Made by a program: the position numbers and the translations under genes | The notes under the pieces: model-generated | Database searches by the model: none | What the model was told of the DNA's origin: nothing | Seen by the model: only the letters and a program-made list of their open reading frames with translations | Part shown: piece after piece, positions 1 to 6,954 of the stretch | Numbering within the stretch: position 1 is the stretch's first letter | How the letters are laid out: each line of letters starts with the position of its first letter | From: Burkholderiales bacterium | GTDB lineage: Bacteria; Pseudomonadota; Gammaproteobacteria; Burkholderiales; Burkholderiaceae_C | Length of the DNA stretch: 64,000 nt | Assembly (NCBI GenBank): GCA_947372225.1 | Contig: CANBSV010000001.1 | Span: 54,267 to 118,266, forward strand | Reading direction: 5' to 3'

Positions 1-138
1 GGCAAGGCCGGCGCCTACGCGATTCAGGGCGCGGCCAGTGCCTGGGTGCGCCGCATCGATGGCAGCTACAGCGGCATCATGGGCCTGCCCCTGTACGAGA
101 CGGCGCAGTTGCTGCGATCGTTCGGCGTGCACTGCTGA
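1..138 (+). CDS. maf: Maf-family nucleoside triphosphate pyrophosphatase, C-terminal end (5' truncated by window)
   Basis: Only the last 45 codons are visible, in frame from base 1 to a TGA at 136-138. The pattern AYAIQGAAS, then V-R-I-G-S-Y-S, I-M-GLP and Y-E-T at the very C-terminus is the conserved end of Maf/YhdE/YceF proteins. These house-cleaning enzymes hydrolyse dTTP, UTP or modified nucleotides to monophosphates. The gene lies 33 bases upstream of rng; a maf-rng pair is common in proteobacteria and suggests cotranscription. The substrate subgroup (dTTP/UTP versus m7GTP) cannot be told from this fragment. Confidence 0.85.
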   Translation, partial: GKAGAYAIQGAASAWVRRIDGSYSGIMGLPLYETAQLLRSFGVHC

Positions 139-171
139 GCCGGCGCACAGCGCTCGCATACCATCGTCCGC

Positions 172-1656
172 ATGCAAGACATTCTGATCAACTGGACCCC
201 GCAGGAAACCCGCGTGGCGGTCGTCGAACACGGCGCCGTGCAGGACCTGCACGTTGAGCGCACGCTCGAGCGCGGTCTGGTCGGCAACATCTACGCCGGC
301 AAGGTGGTGCGCGTGCTGCCGGGCATGCAGTCGGCGTTCATCGACATCGGACTGGAGCGCGCGGCCTTCCTGCACGTGGCCGACGTGCAGCAGGCCGCCG
401 AGGCCGGCCGCACCGCCGGCGGCAACCCGGGAACGCCCCCGCCGCCCATCGAGCGGCTGGTGTTCGAGGGGCAGACGATGACGGTGCAGGTCATCAAGGA
501 CCCGATCGGCACCAAGGGCGCCCGCCTGTCCACCCAGATCAGCATCGCCGGGCGCTTGCTGGTGTTCCTGCCGCAAGACGACCACATCGGCATCAGCCAG
601 AAGATCGGCTCGCACGAGTTGCGCGAGCAACTGCGCGCGCGCATGACCGAGTTGGTGCAACTGCCCGGCGGCGGTGCCACGGGCGGCTTCATCTTGCGCA
701 CCAACGCCGAAGACGCGACTGACGCCGAACTCGCCGACGACATCGCCTATTTGCGCAAGACCTGGGCGGCCATCCGCGAGCGCAGCTTCAAGCTGCCACC
801 GGCCAGTTTGCTGCACCAGGATCTGAGCCTGCTCGAGCGCGTGCTGCGCGATCTGGTCAAAGAGGACACGCACACCATACGCATCGACTCGAAGCAGCAG
901 TTCGGCGTGCTCAAGGCGTTTGGCGAGGTGTTCATGCCCAGCTCAGTGGGCAAGCTCGAGCTCTACAAGGGCGAGCGGCCCATCTTCGATCTGTTCAACA
1001 TCGACGAGGAGATCGCGCGTGCCCTGTCGCGGCGCGTCGATCTGAAGTCGGGCGGCTACCTGATCATCGACCAGACCGAAGCGCTGACCACGGTGGACGT
1101 CAACACCGGCGGCTATGTGGGCGCACGCAATTTCGACGACACGATCTTCAAGACCAACCTCGAGGCGACGCAGGCCATCGCGCGCCAGATGCGGCTGCGC
1201 AACCTGGGCGGCATCATCATCGTGGACTTCATCGACATGTCGCGCGAAGAGCACCAGGCCACGGTGCTCGCCGAGTTGAAACGACAGCTCGGGCGCGACC
1301 GCACCAAGGTCACCATCAGCGGCTTCACCCAGTTGGGACTGGTGGAACTCACCCGCAAGCGCACCCGGGAGTCGCTGGCGCACATGCTGTGCGAGCCGTG
1401 CCCGATCTGCGATGGCAAGGGTCAGGTCAAGACCGCGCGCAGCGTTTGCTACGACATCCTGCGCGAGATCCTGCGCGAGGCGCGCCAGTTCAACCCCAAG
1501 GAATTCCGCATCATCGCCACCGCCGCGGTGGTCGAGATGCTGCTCGACGAGGAAAGCCAGCACCTGGCCGGCCTGAGCGACTTCATCGGCAAGCCCATCT
1601 CGCTGCGCGCCGAAGGCAACGGCTCGCCGGAGCAGTACGACATCGTGCTGATGTAG
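172..1656 (+). CDS. rng: Ribonuclease G
   Basis: 494-residue protein of the RNase E/G family, close to the usual length of RNase G (about 490) and lacking the long C-terminal scaffold arm of RNase E. An S1-like RNA-binding region covers about residues 35-130. The catalytic core carries the metal-binding aspartates in TVDVNTG (D309) and IVDFIDM (D352). The zinc-link cysteines are in CEPCPIC (residues 407-413). It is an endoribonuclease that matures the 5' end of 16S rRNA and cleaves AU-rich single-stranded mRNA. The ATG at 172 is used because the opening MQDILIN matches family N-termini. It follows the Maf gene closely, and a toxin-antitoxin block begins 93 bases downstream. Confidence 0.95.
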   Translation: MQDILINWTPQETRVAVVEHGAVQDLHVERTLERGLVGNIYAGKVVRVLPGMQSAFIDIGLERAAFLHVADVQQAAEAGRTAGGNPGTPPPPIERLVFEGQTMTVQVIKDPIGTKGARLSTQISIAGRLLVFLPQDDHIGISQKIGSHELREQLRARMTELVQLPGGGATGGFILRTNAEDATDAELADDIAYLRKTWAAIRERSFKLPPASLLHQDLSLLERVLRDLVKEDTHTIRIDSKQQFGVLKAFGEVFMPSSVGKLELYKGERPIFDLFNIDEEIARALSRRVDLKSGGYLIIDQTEALTTVDVNTGGYVGARNFDDTIFKTNLEATQAIARQMRLRNLGGIIIVDFIDMSREEHQATVLAELKRQLGRDRTKVTISGFTQLGLVELTRKRTRESLAHMLCEPCPICDGKGQVKTARSVCYDILREILREARQFNPKEFRIIATAAVVEMLLDEESQHLAGLSDFIGKPISLRAEGNGSPEQYDIVLM

Positions 1657-1749
1657 ATGTTTGTTGCTTGCGCAAGGCCACAATCGATGCTTTGAAGGTT
1701 GCCGCGCTGGGCGCGAGCGGCTGGTCGATTCCAGGAATCGGAGTCTCGA

Positions 1750-2040
1750 ATGAATCGCACCGAGGTGTTGGACCAACTCGCCCTCAGTAAACCTATTCTG
1801 GCCGCACGCTACGGCGTCGAGCGCTTGGCCTTGTTCGGCTCGACCGTGCGCAATTCCGCCAGCCCCAACAGCGACATCGACATCCTCGTTTCCTTTGATG
1901 GTCCGGCCACATCCGAGCGCTACTTCGGGGTGCAGTTCTTTCTGGAAGATCTGCTCGGTCGGCCGGTCGATCTCGTCACCGACAAGGCGCTGCGCCCCGA
2001 ACTGCGCCCATTCATCGAGCGTGAGGCGGTGCATGTCTGA
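1750..2040 (+). CDS. mntA: MNT-domain nucleotidyltransferase, antitoxin of a HEPN/MNT (HepT/MntA) module
   Basis: 96-residue minimal nucleotidyltransferase. The signature GSx10DxD is complete (G30-S31, D42, D44) and a third acidic residue follows in VDLVTD (D74), so the enzyme looks catalytically intact. Proteins of this class neutralise a HEPN ribonuclease by adding AMP to a tyrosine in the toxin. ATG 1750 is preferred over an upstream in-frame start at 1699 because GGAG lies a few bases upstream and MNRTEVL is a normal N-terminus. Its stop codon overlaps the start of the HEPN gene by 8 bases, which implies translational coupling. It is the first gene of the accessory block after rng. Confidence 0.88.
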   Translation: MNRTEVLDQLALSKPILAARYGVERLALFGSTVRNSASPNSDIDILVSFDGPATSERYFGVQFFLEDLLGRPVDLVTDKALRPELRPFIEREAVHV

Positions 2041-2385
2041 GCCGGTTGGCCGGGAGTGGCGCTTCTATCTTGACGACATGATCGGCTTCGCCGAAAAGGT
2101 GGCGGCTTACACCGCCGGGATGGACCAGGCTGCGTTCGTCTCGAGCGGATTGGTCTACGACGCGACCCTGCGCAATCTGGAACTGATCGGCGAGGCTGCG
2201 ACGCGCATTCCAGAGGCGGTACGCGCGGCGTACCCTCAGGTGCCCTGGCGGTTGGTGGTGGCCACTCGCAACCGGCTGATTCATGGCTCCTTGGCATCGA
2301 CAACGACACGCTATGGAGCATCGTCGTGTCGGCCGTGCCCGCCTTGTTGTCCGAACTGCGCGCGCTCCGCAATGAACTGGCGTGA
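2033..2385 (+). pseudogene. hepT: HEPN-domain (DUF86/HepT-like) RNase toxin, broken by a one-base deletion
   Basis: The frame opening at ATG 2033 encodes a DUF86-type HEPN protein for 85 residues, to RNRLIHG, giving the RNase motif Rx4H (R79, H84). It then runs out of frame to a TGA at 2387-2389 with a nonsense Cys/Ser/Thr/Pro-rich tail. Shifting frame by one base at about 2288-2290 restores LGIDNDTLW and a normal family C-terminus ending ELRALRNELA, with TGA at 2383-2385. The repaired protein would be about 117 residues, the family norm. The repaired stop overlaps the GTG of the next gene as GTGA, which supports it as the ancestral end. The missing base falls in the codon after HG, where the family has the modified tyrosine. 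Either a true inactivating mutation or a sequencing error fits. Confidence 0.82.
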
Positions 2386-2831
2386 TTGACTGGCACGGCG
2401 CGCCGGCCGTCATCGTCGATACCAACGTGCTCATCGGCCAGTGGATGACCGATCTGGTCGCGCGCGAGCCGATGCACATCCTGGATGGCATGCGCGCAGG
2501 GGTGCTGCGCTTTGTGGTGTGCGATGTCCTGCTGGCCGAGTACCGCGAGGTGCTGCTTCGACCCAAGCTCAAGTGTCGCCACCTGCAGGCCGACGAAGCG
2601 GTCGAGTCGTTCATCGCTGAGATCGCCGGCAAGGCCACCCGCATCGAAACCCAGCCCGGACCAAGAGCCCCCGACCCTGGCGATCAGATGCTGTGGGACT
2701 TGCTGTGCGCCCGCGACGACCTGCACCTCATTACCGTCGACAAGCTGCTGCTCAAGGACCGTCGCATGCGCGGGCGCGTGGTGACGCCCGAGGCGTTTGC
2801 GGCGGCGTGGTTGCAGCCCGATGCGCGATAA
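2382..2831 (+). CDS. PIN-domain toxin component (VapC-like, PIN_3 type), copy 1
   Basis: 149-residue PIN-domain protein, a predicted Mg-dependent ribonuclease. Acidic active-site residues are visible as IVDTN (D13), LLAEY (E53), DPGDQ (D101) and TVDK (D120). The start is a GTG at 2382 that overlaps the repaired HEPN stop (GTGA), so translation would have been coupled to the HEPN gene. It is clearly paralogous to the PIN protein at 3102-3515: they share VIVDTNV, ILDGM, APDPGDQ, LWDLL, DKLLLKD and MRGRVVTP. It has no antitoxin of its own directly upstream; the RHH gene downstream, shared with copy 2, is the likely partner. The proposed ribonuclease activity is inferred from the fold. Confidence 0.85.
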   Translation: MIDWHGAPAVIVDTNVLIGQWMTDLVAREPMHILDGMRAGVLRFVVCDVLLAEYREVLLRPKLKCRHLQADEAVESFIAEIAGKATRIETQPGPRAPDPGDQMLWDLLCARDDLHLITVDKLLLKDRRMRGRVVTPEAFAAAWLQPDAR

Positions 2832-2857
2832 CATATTGGTGTCAAAGCACCAATGTG
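2832..2857. promoter_or_regulatory. Inverted repeat, candidate toxin-antitoxin operator
   Basis: Arms CATATTGGTG and CACCAATGTG (10 bases each, one mismatch) are separated by TCAAAG. The repeat starts directly after the PIN copy 1 stop codon and ends 8 bases before the RHH start, overlapping its GAGG ribosome-binding site. RHH antitoxins usually repress their own operons by binding such palindromes, so this is a plausible autoregulatory site for the downstream RHH-PIN pair. It has no T-run, so a terminator is unlikely. Confidence 0.4.
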
Positions 2858-2865
2858 AGGATCGA

Positions 2866-3105
2866 ATGAGTCGACTGACCATCACCCTGACCGAGTCCCG
2901 CTACCGAGCGCTGAAGGCGGCATCCGCGCAGCGTGACAAGACCATCGGGCAGCTGATCGACGAAAGCCTCGACTTCTACGGCATCAAGTCGCGTGATGAG
3001 GCACAGCAATTGGTGCGACGCGCTCGCGAGCACAGCCAGTTGACCGAGGCGCAGGCGCTGGAGGTGGCGCAAAAAGAGGTCAGGGCAGTGCGCCGCCGGA
3101 CGTGA
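2866..3105 (+). CDS. Ribbon-helix-helix antitoxin-like protein
   Basis: 79 residues. The N-terminus (LTITLTESRYRALKAAS, then TIGQLIDESL) has the strand-helix-helix pattern of ribbon-helix-helix DNA-binding antitoxins; the C-terminus is charged and helical, fit to cap a toxin. The start at 2866 has GAGG five bases upstream. Its stop overlaps the GTG of the following PIN toxin as GTGA, the usual antitoxin-toxin coupling. Expected role: bind and inhibit the PIN toxin and repress its own promoter, possibly through the palindrome at 2832-2857. Whether it also neutralises PIN copy 1 is not known. Confidence 0.75.
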   Translation: MSRLTITLTESRYRALKAASAQRDKTIGQLIDESLDFYGIKSRDEAQQLVRRAREHSQLTEAQALEVAQKEVRAVRRRT

Positions 3106-3515
3106 CCCGCAACCCCGTCATCGTCGATACCAACGTGGTCGTGGCCGGCTTGCTCACGGCACAGCCAGCGTCACCGGTCGCGCGGATCCTGGACGGCATG
3201 TTGCAGGCGGCATTTCCCTTCGTTGTGTCGCCGGCGTTGCTGGGCGAATACCACGCCGTTCTGGTGCGGCCTGCGCTGCGCAAGTTGCATGGGCTGAGCG
3301 TGCAACAGATCGAAACCATCCTGACCGAACTGGCCCAGCACGCCATCGTGCTTGAACCCGTTGCCGGACCACCTGCGCCAGATCCTGGCGACCAGTTGTT
3401 GTGGGACCTGCTCGCCGCGCGAACTGAGTTGCGCTTGGTGACCGGCGACAAGCTGCTCCTGAAAGACGCCAGCATGCGAGGCCGGGTCGTGACACCCGCC
3501 GAATTTTTCAATTGA
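3102..3515 (+). CDS. PIN-domain toxin component (VapC-like, PIN_3 type), copy 2
   Basis: 137-residue PIN-domain protein with active-site acids D9 (IVDTN), E49 (LGEY), D97 (DPGDQ) and D116 (TGDK). It starts at a GTG overlapping the RHH antitoxin stop (GTGA). It resembles copy 1 over its full length, with the middle of the domain (about residues 58-90) most diverged, so the two likely arose by duplication and then diverged. It completes a standard RHH-PIN toxin-antitoxin pair; the predicted action is RNA cleavage when the antitoxin is lost. No membrane or signal sequence is seen. Confidence 0.87.
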   Translation: MTRNPVIVDTNVVVAGLLTAQPASPVARILDGMLQAAFPFVVSPALLGEYHAVLVRPALRKLHGLSVQQIETILTELAQHAIVLEPVAGPPAPDPGDQLLWDLLAARTELRLVTGDKLLLKDASMRGRVVTPAEFFN

Positions 3516-3526
3516 GAGACACCGCG

Positions 3527-3679
3527 ATGGCATGGCCTGACGGCCTCTATGACCTCCGGCTGACGGAAGGGCTTTTGTCTCGGTTCAGTGCAAACTGCGG
3601 CACCATTCAGCCGGCAGGGGAGAACCGAGTCGAGGCTTGGCTCCAGATCGAACTGGTCAACGCGCTGCGGGGCGGTTAG
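3527..3679 (+). CDS. Small ORF, 50 residues, unknown (possible gene remnant)
   Basis: An ATG at 3527, 12 bases after the PIN copy 2 stop, opens a 50-codon frame ending with TAG at 3677-3679. The product begins MAWPDGLYDL and ends QIELVNALRGG. It looks like the ordered N-terminus of a longer protein rather than random sequence, and it overlaps the end of the convergent HNH gene by 23 bases. I do not recognise the family. It may be a short real gene of the toxin-antitoxin operon or the leftover of a gene cut when the HNH gene arrived. Confidence 0.35.
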   Translation: MAWPDGLYDLRLTEGLLSRFSANCGTIQPAGENRVEAWLQIELVNALRGG

Positions 3680-4637
3680 GCATCAATGAAGTGATCTGCC
3701 TGGCCGGTGTCTTGAACACGTTCTTCGTGTTCCAAGCGAGAAACTCAGCCGCGGGTCGCAAATCGCTGTGCTGGGGCGCGTGGATCGGGTTGCCGTGAAA
3801 CTGCAACTCGCCTTCCATGCCTCTGCTTCCGGCGATCGCGTGCTGGCTGAAGATGACTCGGTGTTCGGCAGGCTCTACCGTGAACACTCCGAGGTCAAAC
3901 AGCTTGTGGTGCAAGGCGCACAAGGACAGGCCATTGGGTTCGATGTCCGGGCCGCCCACGTGGTGCCATTGGATGTGCGCAGCCTCCAGACCTGCCGGCA
4001 TGTGCCCGATGCGCAGGTCGAAGCCGCAGACGCAGCATCGGTATTCGTACGCCCGCAGCACCCGATCGCGAAAGTCCGGGTCGCGTCTGCGTCGCTGTGC
4101 GTTGCCGTAACCCGTCGTGAGCGACGGGGCATCAAGCGCCTCGGCCCCACGCTCCAGATCAAGGCCCACCGCTGCCGCGATGTCGCCTTGCAGGGTTGCA
4201 GGGAAGTAGGTTTCAAGCACCTGTGTGGCCACGGCCTGCACGAGACCAGGAATGCAGCGCAGTGCCTCATCCACATCGACCGGAAAGCCCGCCCGGATAT
4301 GGTACTCACGCAGTTCGCCCAGGCTGGGTGTGGCACCCGCGCTCCTGTTGAGGATCTCGCGCGGGCCGCTCAGACTCCAGATGCTGCCGTGACCATCGGT
4401 GGCCAGATGCCAAAACGGATAGTGACGAGACTTGGCTGAATTGCTCGGGCCGAACTCCGCCAGCATCTGCTTCAATTGGCAATCGACCGCCGTGAATTCG
4501 ACCATTCGTGGCTCACCGCGCTGCACCCGTGCCAGTGCGAGCAAGATGAGCAGTGGCTTGTGTGGTGCGTAGACGCCTGCGTTTTGCGCGCGGCGGATGT
4601 TGCCGAAAAGCTCCAGCACCTCGACCGCAGTTTTCAT
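3657..4637 (-). CDS. Phosphorothioate-DNA-dependent (type IV) restriction endonuclease, SBD-HNH
   Basis: 326 residues from ATG 4637. The N-terminal half (APHKPLLILLAL at 24-35, RHYPFWHL at 71-78, then AGFP and YFP segments) matches the sulfur-binding domain of ScoMcrA-like enzymes that recognise phosphorothioate DNA. The C-terminal half is an HNH nuclease: RVLRAYEYRCCVCGFDL (CxxC at 201-204), LEAAH (H221), LCALHHKLFD (C240, H243, H244). The known role of such enzymes is cleavage of foreign DNA carrying Dnd-type backbone sulfur. The start codon overlaps the stop of the HIT gene as ATGA, so the two are translationally coupled. No dnd modification genes are in the window, which suits a modification-dependent nuclease: such a host should not carry the mark. 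Target specificity is inferred from resemblance. Confidence 0.8.
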   Translation of the reverse strand: MKTAVEVLELFGNIRRAQNAGVYAPHKPLLILLALARVQRGEPRMVEFTAVDCQLKQMLAEFGPSNSAKSRHYPFWHLATDGHGSIWSLSGPREILNRSAGATPSLGELREYHIRAGFPVDVDEALRCIPGLVQAVATQVLETYFPATLQGDIAAAVGLDLERGAEALDAPSLTTGYGNAQRRRRDPDFRDRVLRAYEYRCCVCGFDLRIGHMPAGLEAAHIQWHHVGGPDIEPNGLSLCALHHKLFDLGVFTVEPAEHRVIFSQHAIAGSRGMEGELQFHGNPIHAPQHSDLRPAAEFLAWNTKNVFKTPARQITSLMPNRPAAR

Positions 4638-5041
4638 GGCTGGGTCCGCTCCCTCGCGGACCAGTAGTCCGCCTTCTCTGGAACGACCCATCGCACGCCG
4701 CCACGCGGGTCGGGTTGGTCGTCCGTGTAGCGGGGTATGAGGTGGATGTGCAGATGGCCGACGGTCTGGCCCGCAGCCGCTCCGTCATTGATGCCGATGT
4801 TGTATCCGGCGGGACTGAACTCGGCATCGAGCTGTTGCTTCGCATCGTCCAGAAACTTCAGCATGCCTTCGCGCTCAGGTGCCGTGGTCTCGAAAAACGA
4901 CCCCACGTGCCGCAACGGAATAACGAGCGTGTGTCCGGGGCTGACGGGGAAGGCGTCGCGCACCACCATGGCAACGTCATTGCGAAGCAACACCCGCTCG
5001 GCCGGCAGCGTGCAGAAGGGGCAACCCACAGGATGGCTCAT
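4634..5041 (-). CDS. HIT-family hydrolase
   Basis: 135 residues with the histidine triad GHLHIHLIP (H96, H98, H100) and an N-terminal CPFC pair. HIT proteins hydrolyse dinucleoside polyphosphates, AMP conjugates or related nucleotides. The start MSHPVG at 5041 is chosen; a start 15 bases upstream is possible. The gene lies between slyX and the phosphorothioate-dependent endonuclease and overlaps the latter by four bases (ATGA), so both are made from one message. This may be only genomic convenience, or the HIT protein may act with the nuclease; nothing in the sequence decides this. Confidence 0.88.
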   Translation of the reverse strand: MSHPVGCPFCTLPAERVLLRNDVAMVVRDAFPVSPGHTLVIPLRHVGSFFETTAPEREGMLKFLDDAKQQLDAEFSPAGYNIGINDGAAAGQTVGHLHIHLIPRYTDDQPDPRGGVRWVVPEKADYWSARERTQP

Positions 5042-5105
5042 GTCGCAAGCGTACAAGACGCTTTCCCGCCGTGTTTCGGGTCAGGTTCCGGGCGAGGCCT
5101 ACAAC

Positions 5106-5336
5106 TCAGTAATGCGGCGGCAGCTCATCCCTCAGGCTGCGAAAGCCGCCGGGTTGGGGCTCAGTGGGTTGCTGGCGCAGGCGTTCGATTTCGCGGGTCA
5201 GGCGGTCGATCTGGTCTTGCTGGCGCACGATGACGGCGTTGAGTTGGTCGAGCAGGTCTTCGGTGTAGCTGGCCTTGATCTCGAGATCGGTCAGCCGCTG
5301 CTCGGTGCGGTGTTCGAGGGGGTCGGGGTGTTCCAT
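5106..5336 (-). CDS. slyX: SlyX family protein
   Basis: 76-residue protein that is mainly a heptad-type coiled coil (about residues 10-57, rich in Leu/Ile/Gln/Arg) and ends in LPPHY, the typical C-terminal signature of SlyX. Its function is poorly known; the name comes from location near slyD in enterobacteria. It lies upstream of the HIT gene on the same strand with about 64 bases between them, and is divergent from dbpA (start 5411). No slyD is nearby. Confidence 0.85.
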   Translation of the reverse strand: MEHPDPLEHRTEQRLTDLEIKASYTEDLLDQLNAVIVRQQDQIDRLTREIERLRQQPTEPQPGGFRSLRDELPPHY

Positions 5337-5410
5337 GTGTCGATTGGACGCGAAGTCGTGGCCGGGTGGATTTGGGACGATGGTCGCTGGCGAGGCGTCG
5401 ACAATCGGAC

Positions 5411-6814
5411 ATGACCGATTCCCACGCCAGCACGACCCCGGGGCCTGCGTTCAGCAGCCTTTCGCTTCCACCCGCGGTCCTCGAGAACCTGCTGCGCCTC
5501 GGCTACGAGCGCATGACGCCGATCCAGGCAGCAGCGCTGCCGCTGGCACTGGCCGGCAAGGACCTGATCGCGCAGGCCAAGACCGGCAGCGGCAAGACGG
5601 CGGCGTTTGCGCTGCCGCTGCTGGCCAACCTGAACCCGCGGCGCTTTGCGGTGCAGGCGCTGGTGCTGTGCCCCACGCGCGAGCTGGCCGAGCAGGTCAC
5701 GCAGGAGCTGCGCCGGCTGGCGCGCGCCGAAGACAACATCAAGATCCTCACGCTGTGCGGTGGCGCCACGATGCGCCCGCAGATCGCCAGCCTGGCGCAT
5801 GGCGCACACATCGTGGTGGGCACACCCGGGCGCATCCTCGATCACCTGTCGCGCGAGACGTTGCCGCTTGATGCGCTCAACACGCTGGTGCTTGACGAGG
5901 CCGATCGCATGCTCGACATGGGTTTTGCCGAAGACATCGCCACCGTCGTCCAGCGCTGCCCCAAGCAGCGCCAGACGCTGCTGTTCTCGGCCACCTACCC
6001 CGAAGGTGTGGTCAAGCTGGCCACGCGCTTCATGCGCGATCCGCAGCAGGTCAAGCTCACCGAGCGGCATGCCACCACCAAGATCCGCCAACGCTTCTAC
6101 GAGGTGAAGGAAGGCGAGCGGCTGCACGCGGTGGGCCTGCTGCTCGATCACTACCGGCCGGTCAGCACGCTGGCGTTTTGCAACACCAAGCAGCAATGCC
6201 GCGACCTGGTGGCTGTGCTGCAGGGCCAGGGCGTGGTGGCGCTCGAGTTGCATGGCGATCTCGATCAGCGTGAGCGCGATCAGGTGCTGGTGCAGTTTGC
6301 CAACGGCAGCTGCAGCGTGCTGGTGGCCACCGACGTGGCCGCCCGCGGGCTCGACATCGCACACCTCGAGGCGGTGATCAACGTCGACATCACGCCCGAG
6401 ATCGAGGTGCACACGCACCGCGTGGGGCGCACCGGCCGCGCCGACGAAGCGGGCTGGGCGTTCAGCCTGGCCAGCGTGGACGAGATGGGCCGGGTCGGCC
6501 GCATCGACGAGATGCAAGGCAGCGCCAGCCAGTGGCATCCGCTGAGTGAGCTCACGCCCGCTGCCACCGGGCCGCTGCGCCCGCCCATGGCCACGCTGCA
6601 GATCCTCGGCGGACGCAAGGAAAAGATCCGCGCCGGCGATGTGCTGGGCGCACTCACCAAGGACATGGGGTTCGAGGCGGCGCAGATCGGCAAGATCAAC
6701 GTCAACGAGTTTTCGACCTACGTGGCGGTAGAGCAGGGCATTGCCGACGAGGCTGCGCGGCGCCTGAACGCGGGCAAGGTCAAGGGCAAAGCGGTCAAGG
6801 TGCGTCGGCTGTGA
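5411..6814 (+). CDS. dbpA: ATP-dependent DEAD-box RNA helicase DbpA
   Basis: 467 residues. Helicase motifs appear in order: Q motif (F-x-x-L-x-L near 14, then RMTPIQ), motif I AKTGSGKT (56-63), Ia PTRELAEQ, Ib GTPGR (137-141), II DEAD (162-165), III SAT (193-195), V VATDVAARGLDI and VI HRVGRTGR. The last 75 residues form the DbpA-type RNA-binding domain (GRKEKIRAGD, then IGKINV). DbpA is activated by hairpin 92 of 23S rRNA and works in late 50S assembly. ATG 5411 is preferred to an in-frame start at 5366 because the extra residues do not match the family. Divergent from slyX. Confidence 0.95.
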   Translation: MTDSHASTTPGPAFSSLSLPPAVLENLLRLGYERMTPIQAAALPLALAGKDLIAQAKTGSGKTAAFALPLLANLNPRRFAVQALVLCPTRELAEQVTQELRRLARAEDNIKILTLCGGATMRPQIASLAHGAHIVVGTPGRILDHLSRETLPLDALNTLVLDEADRMLDMGFAEDIATVVQRCPKQRQTLLFSATYPEGVVKLATRFMRDPQQVKLTERHATTKIRQRFYEVKEGERLHAVGLLLDHYRPVSTLAFCNTKQQCRDLVAVLQGQGVVALELHGDLDQRERDQVLVQFANGSCSVLVATDVAARGLDIAHLEAVINVDITPEIEVHTHRVGRTGRADEAGWAFSLASVDEMGRVGRIDEMQGSASQWHPLSELTPAATGPLRPPMATLQILGGRKEKIRAGDVLGALTKDMGFEAAQIGKINVNEFSTYVAVEQGIADEAARRLNAGKVKGKAVKVRRL

Positions 6815-6954
6815 GCCGGCCGTGGCTTGAAAAAACGGTCAAGAACCACGACGATCGGACGATCTGAAGGGCACCAGCATCCGGAGTCAGAAAAAGCAGC
6901 GGATGGCGCATTGATCGGGGCGCCACCACCCGAGTCGACCATCAGGATCCCGCC

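Noticed and set aside
5291..6538. 415-codon minus-strand frame opposite dbpA
   Set aside because: Shadow of a gene whose helicase motifs are all present on the plus strand.
6815..6954. Flagellar sigma-28 promoter before the Aer-like gene
   Set aside because: TCAAG at about 6839 has no CCGATA-type box at the right distance.
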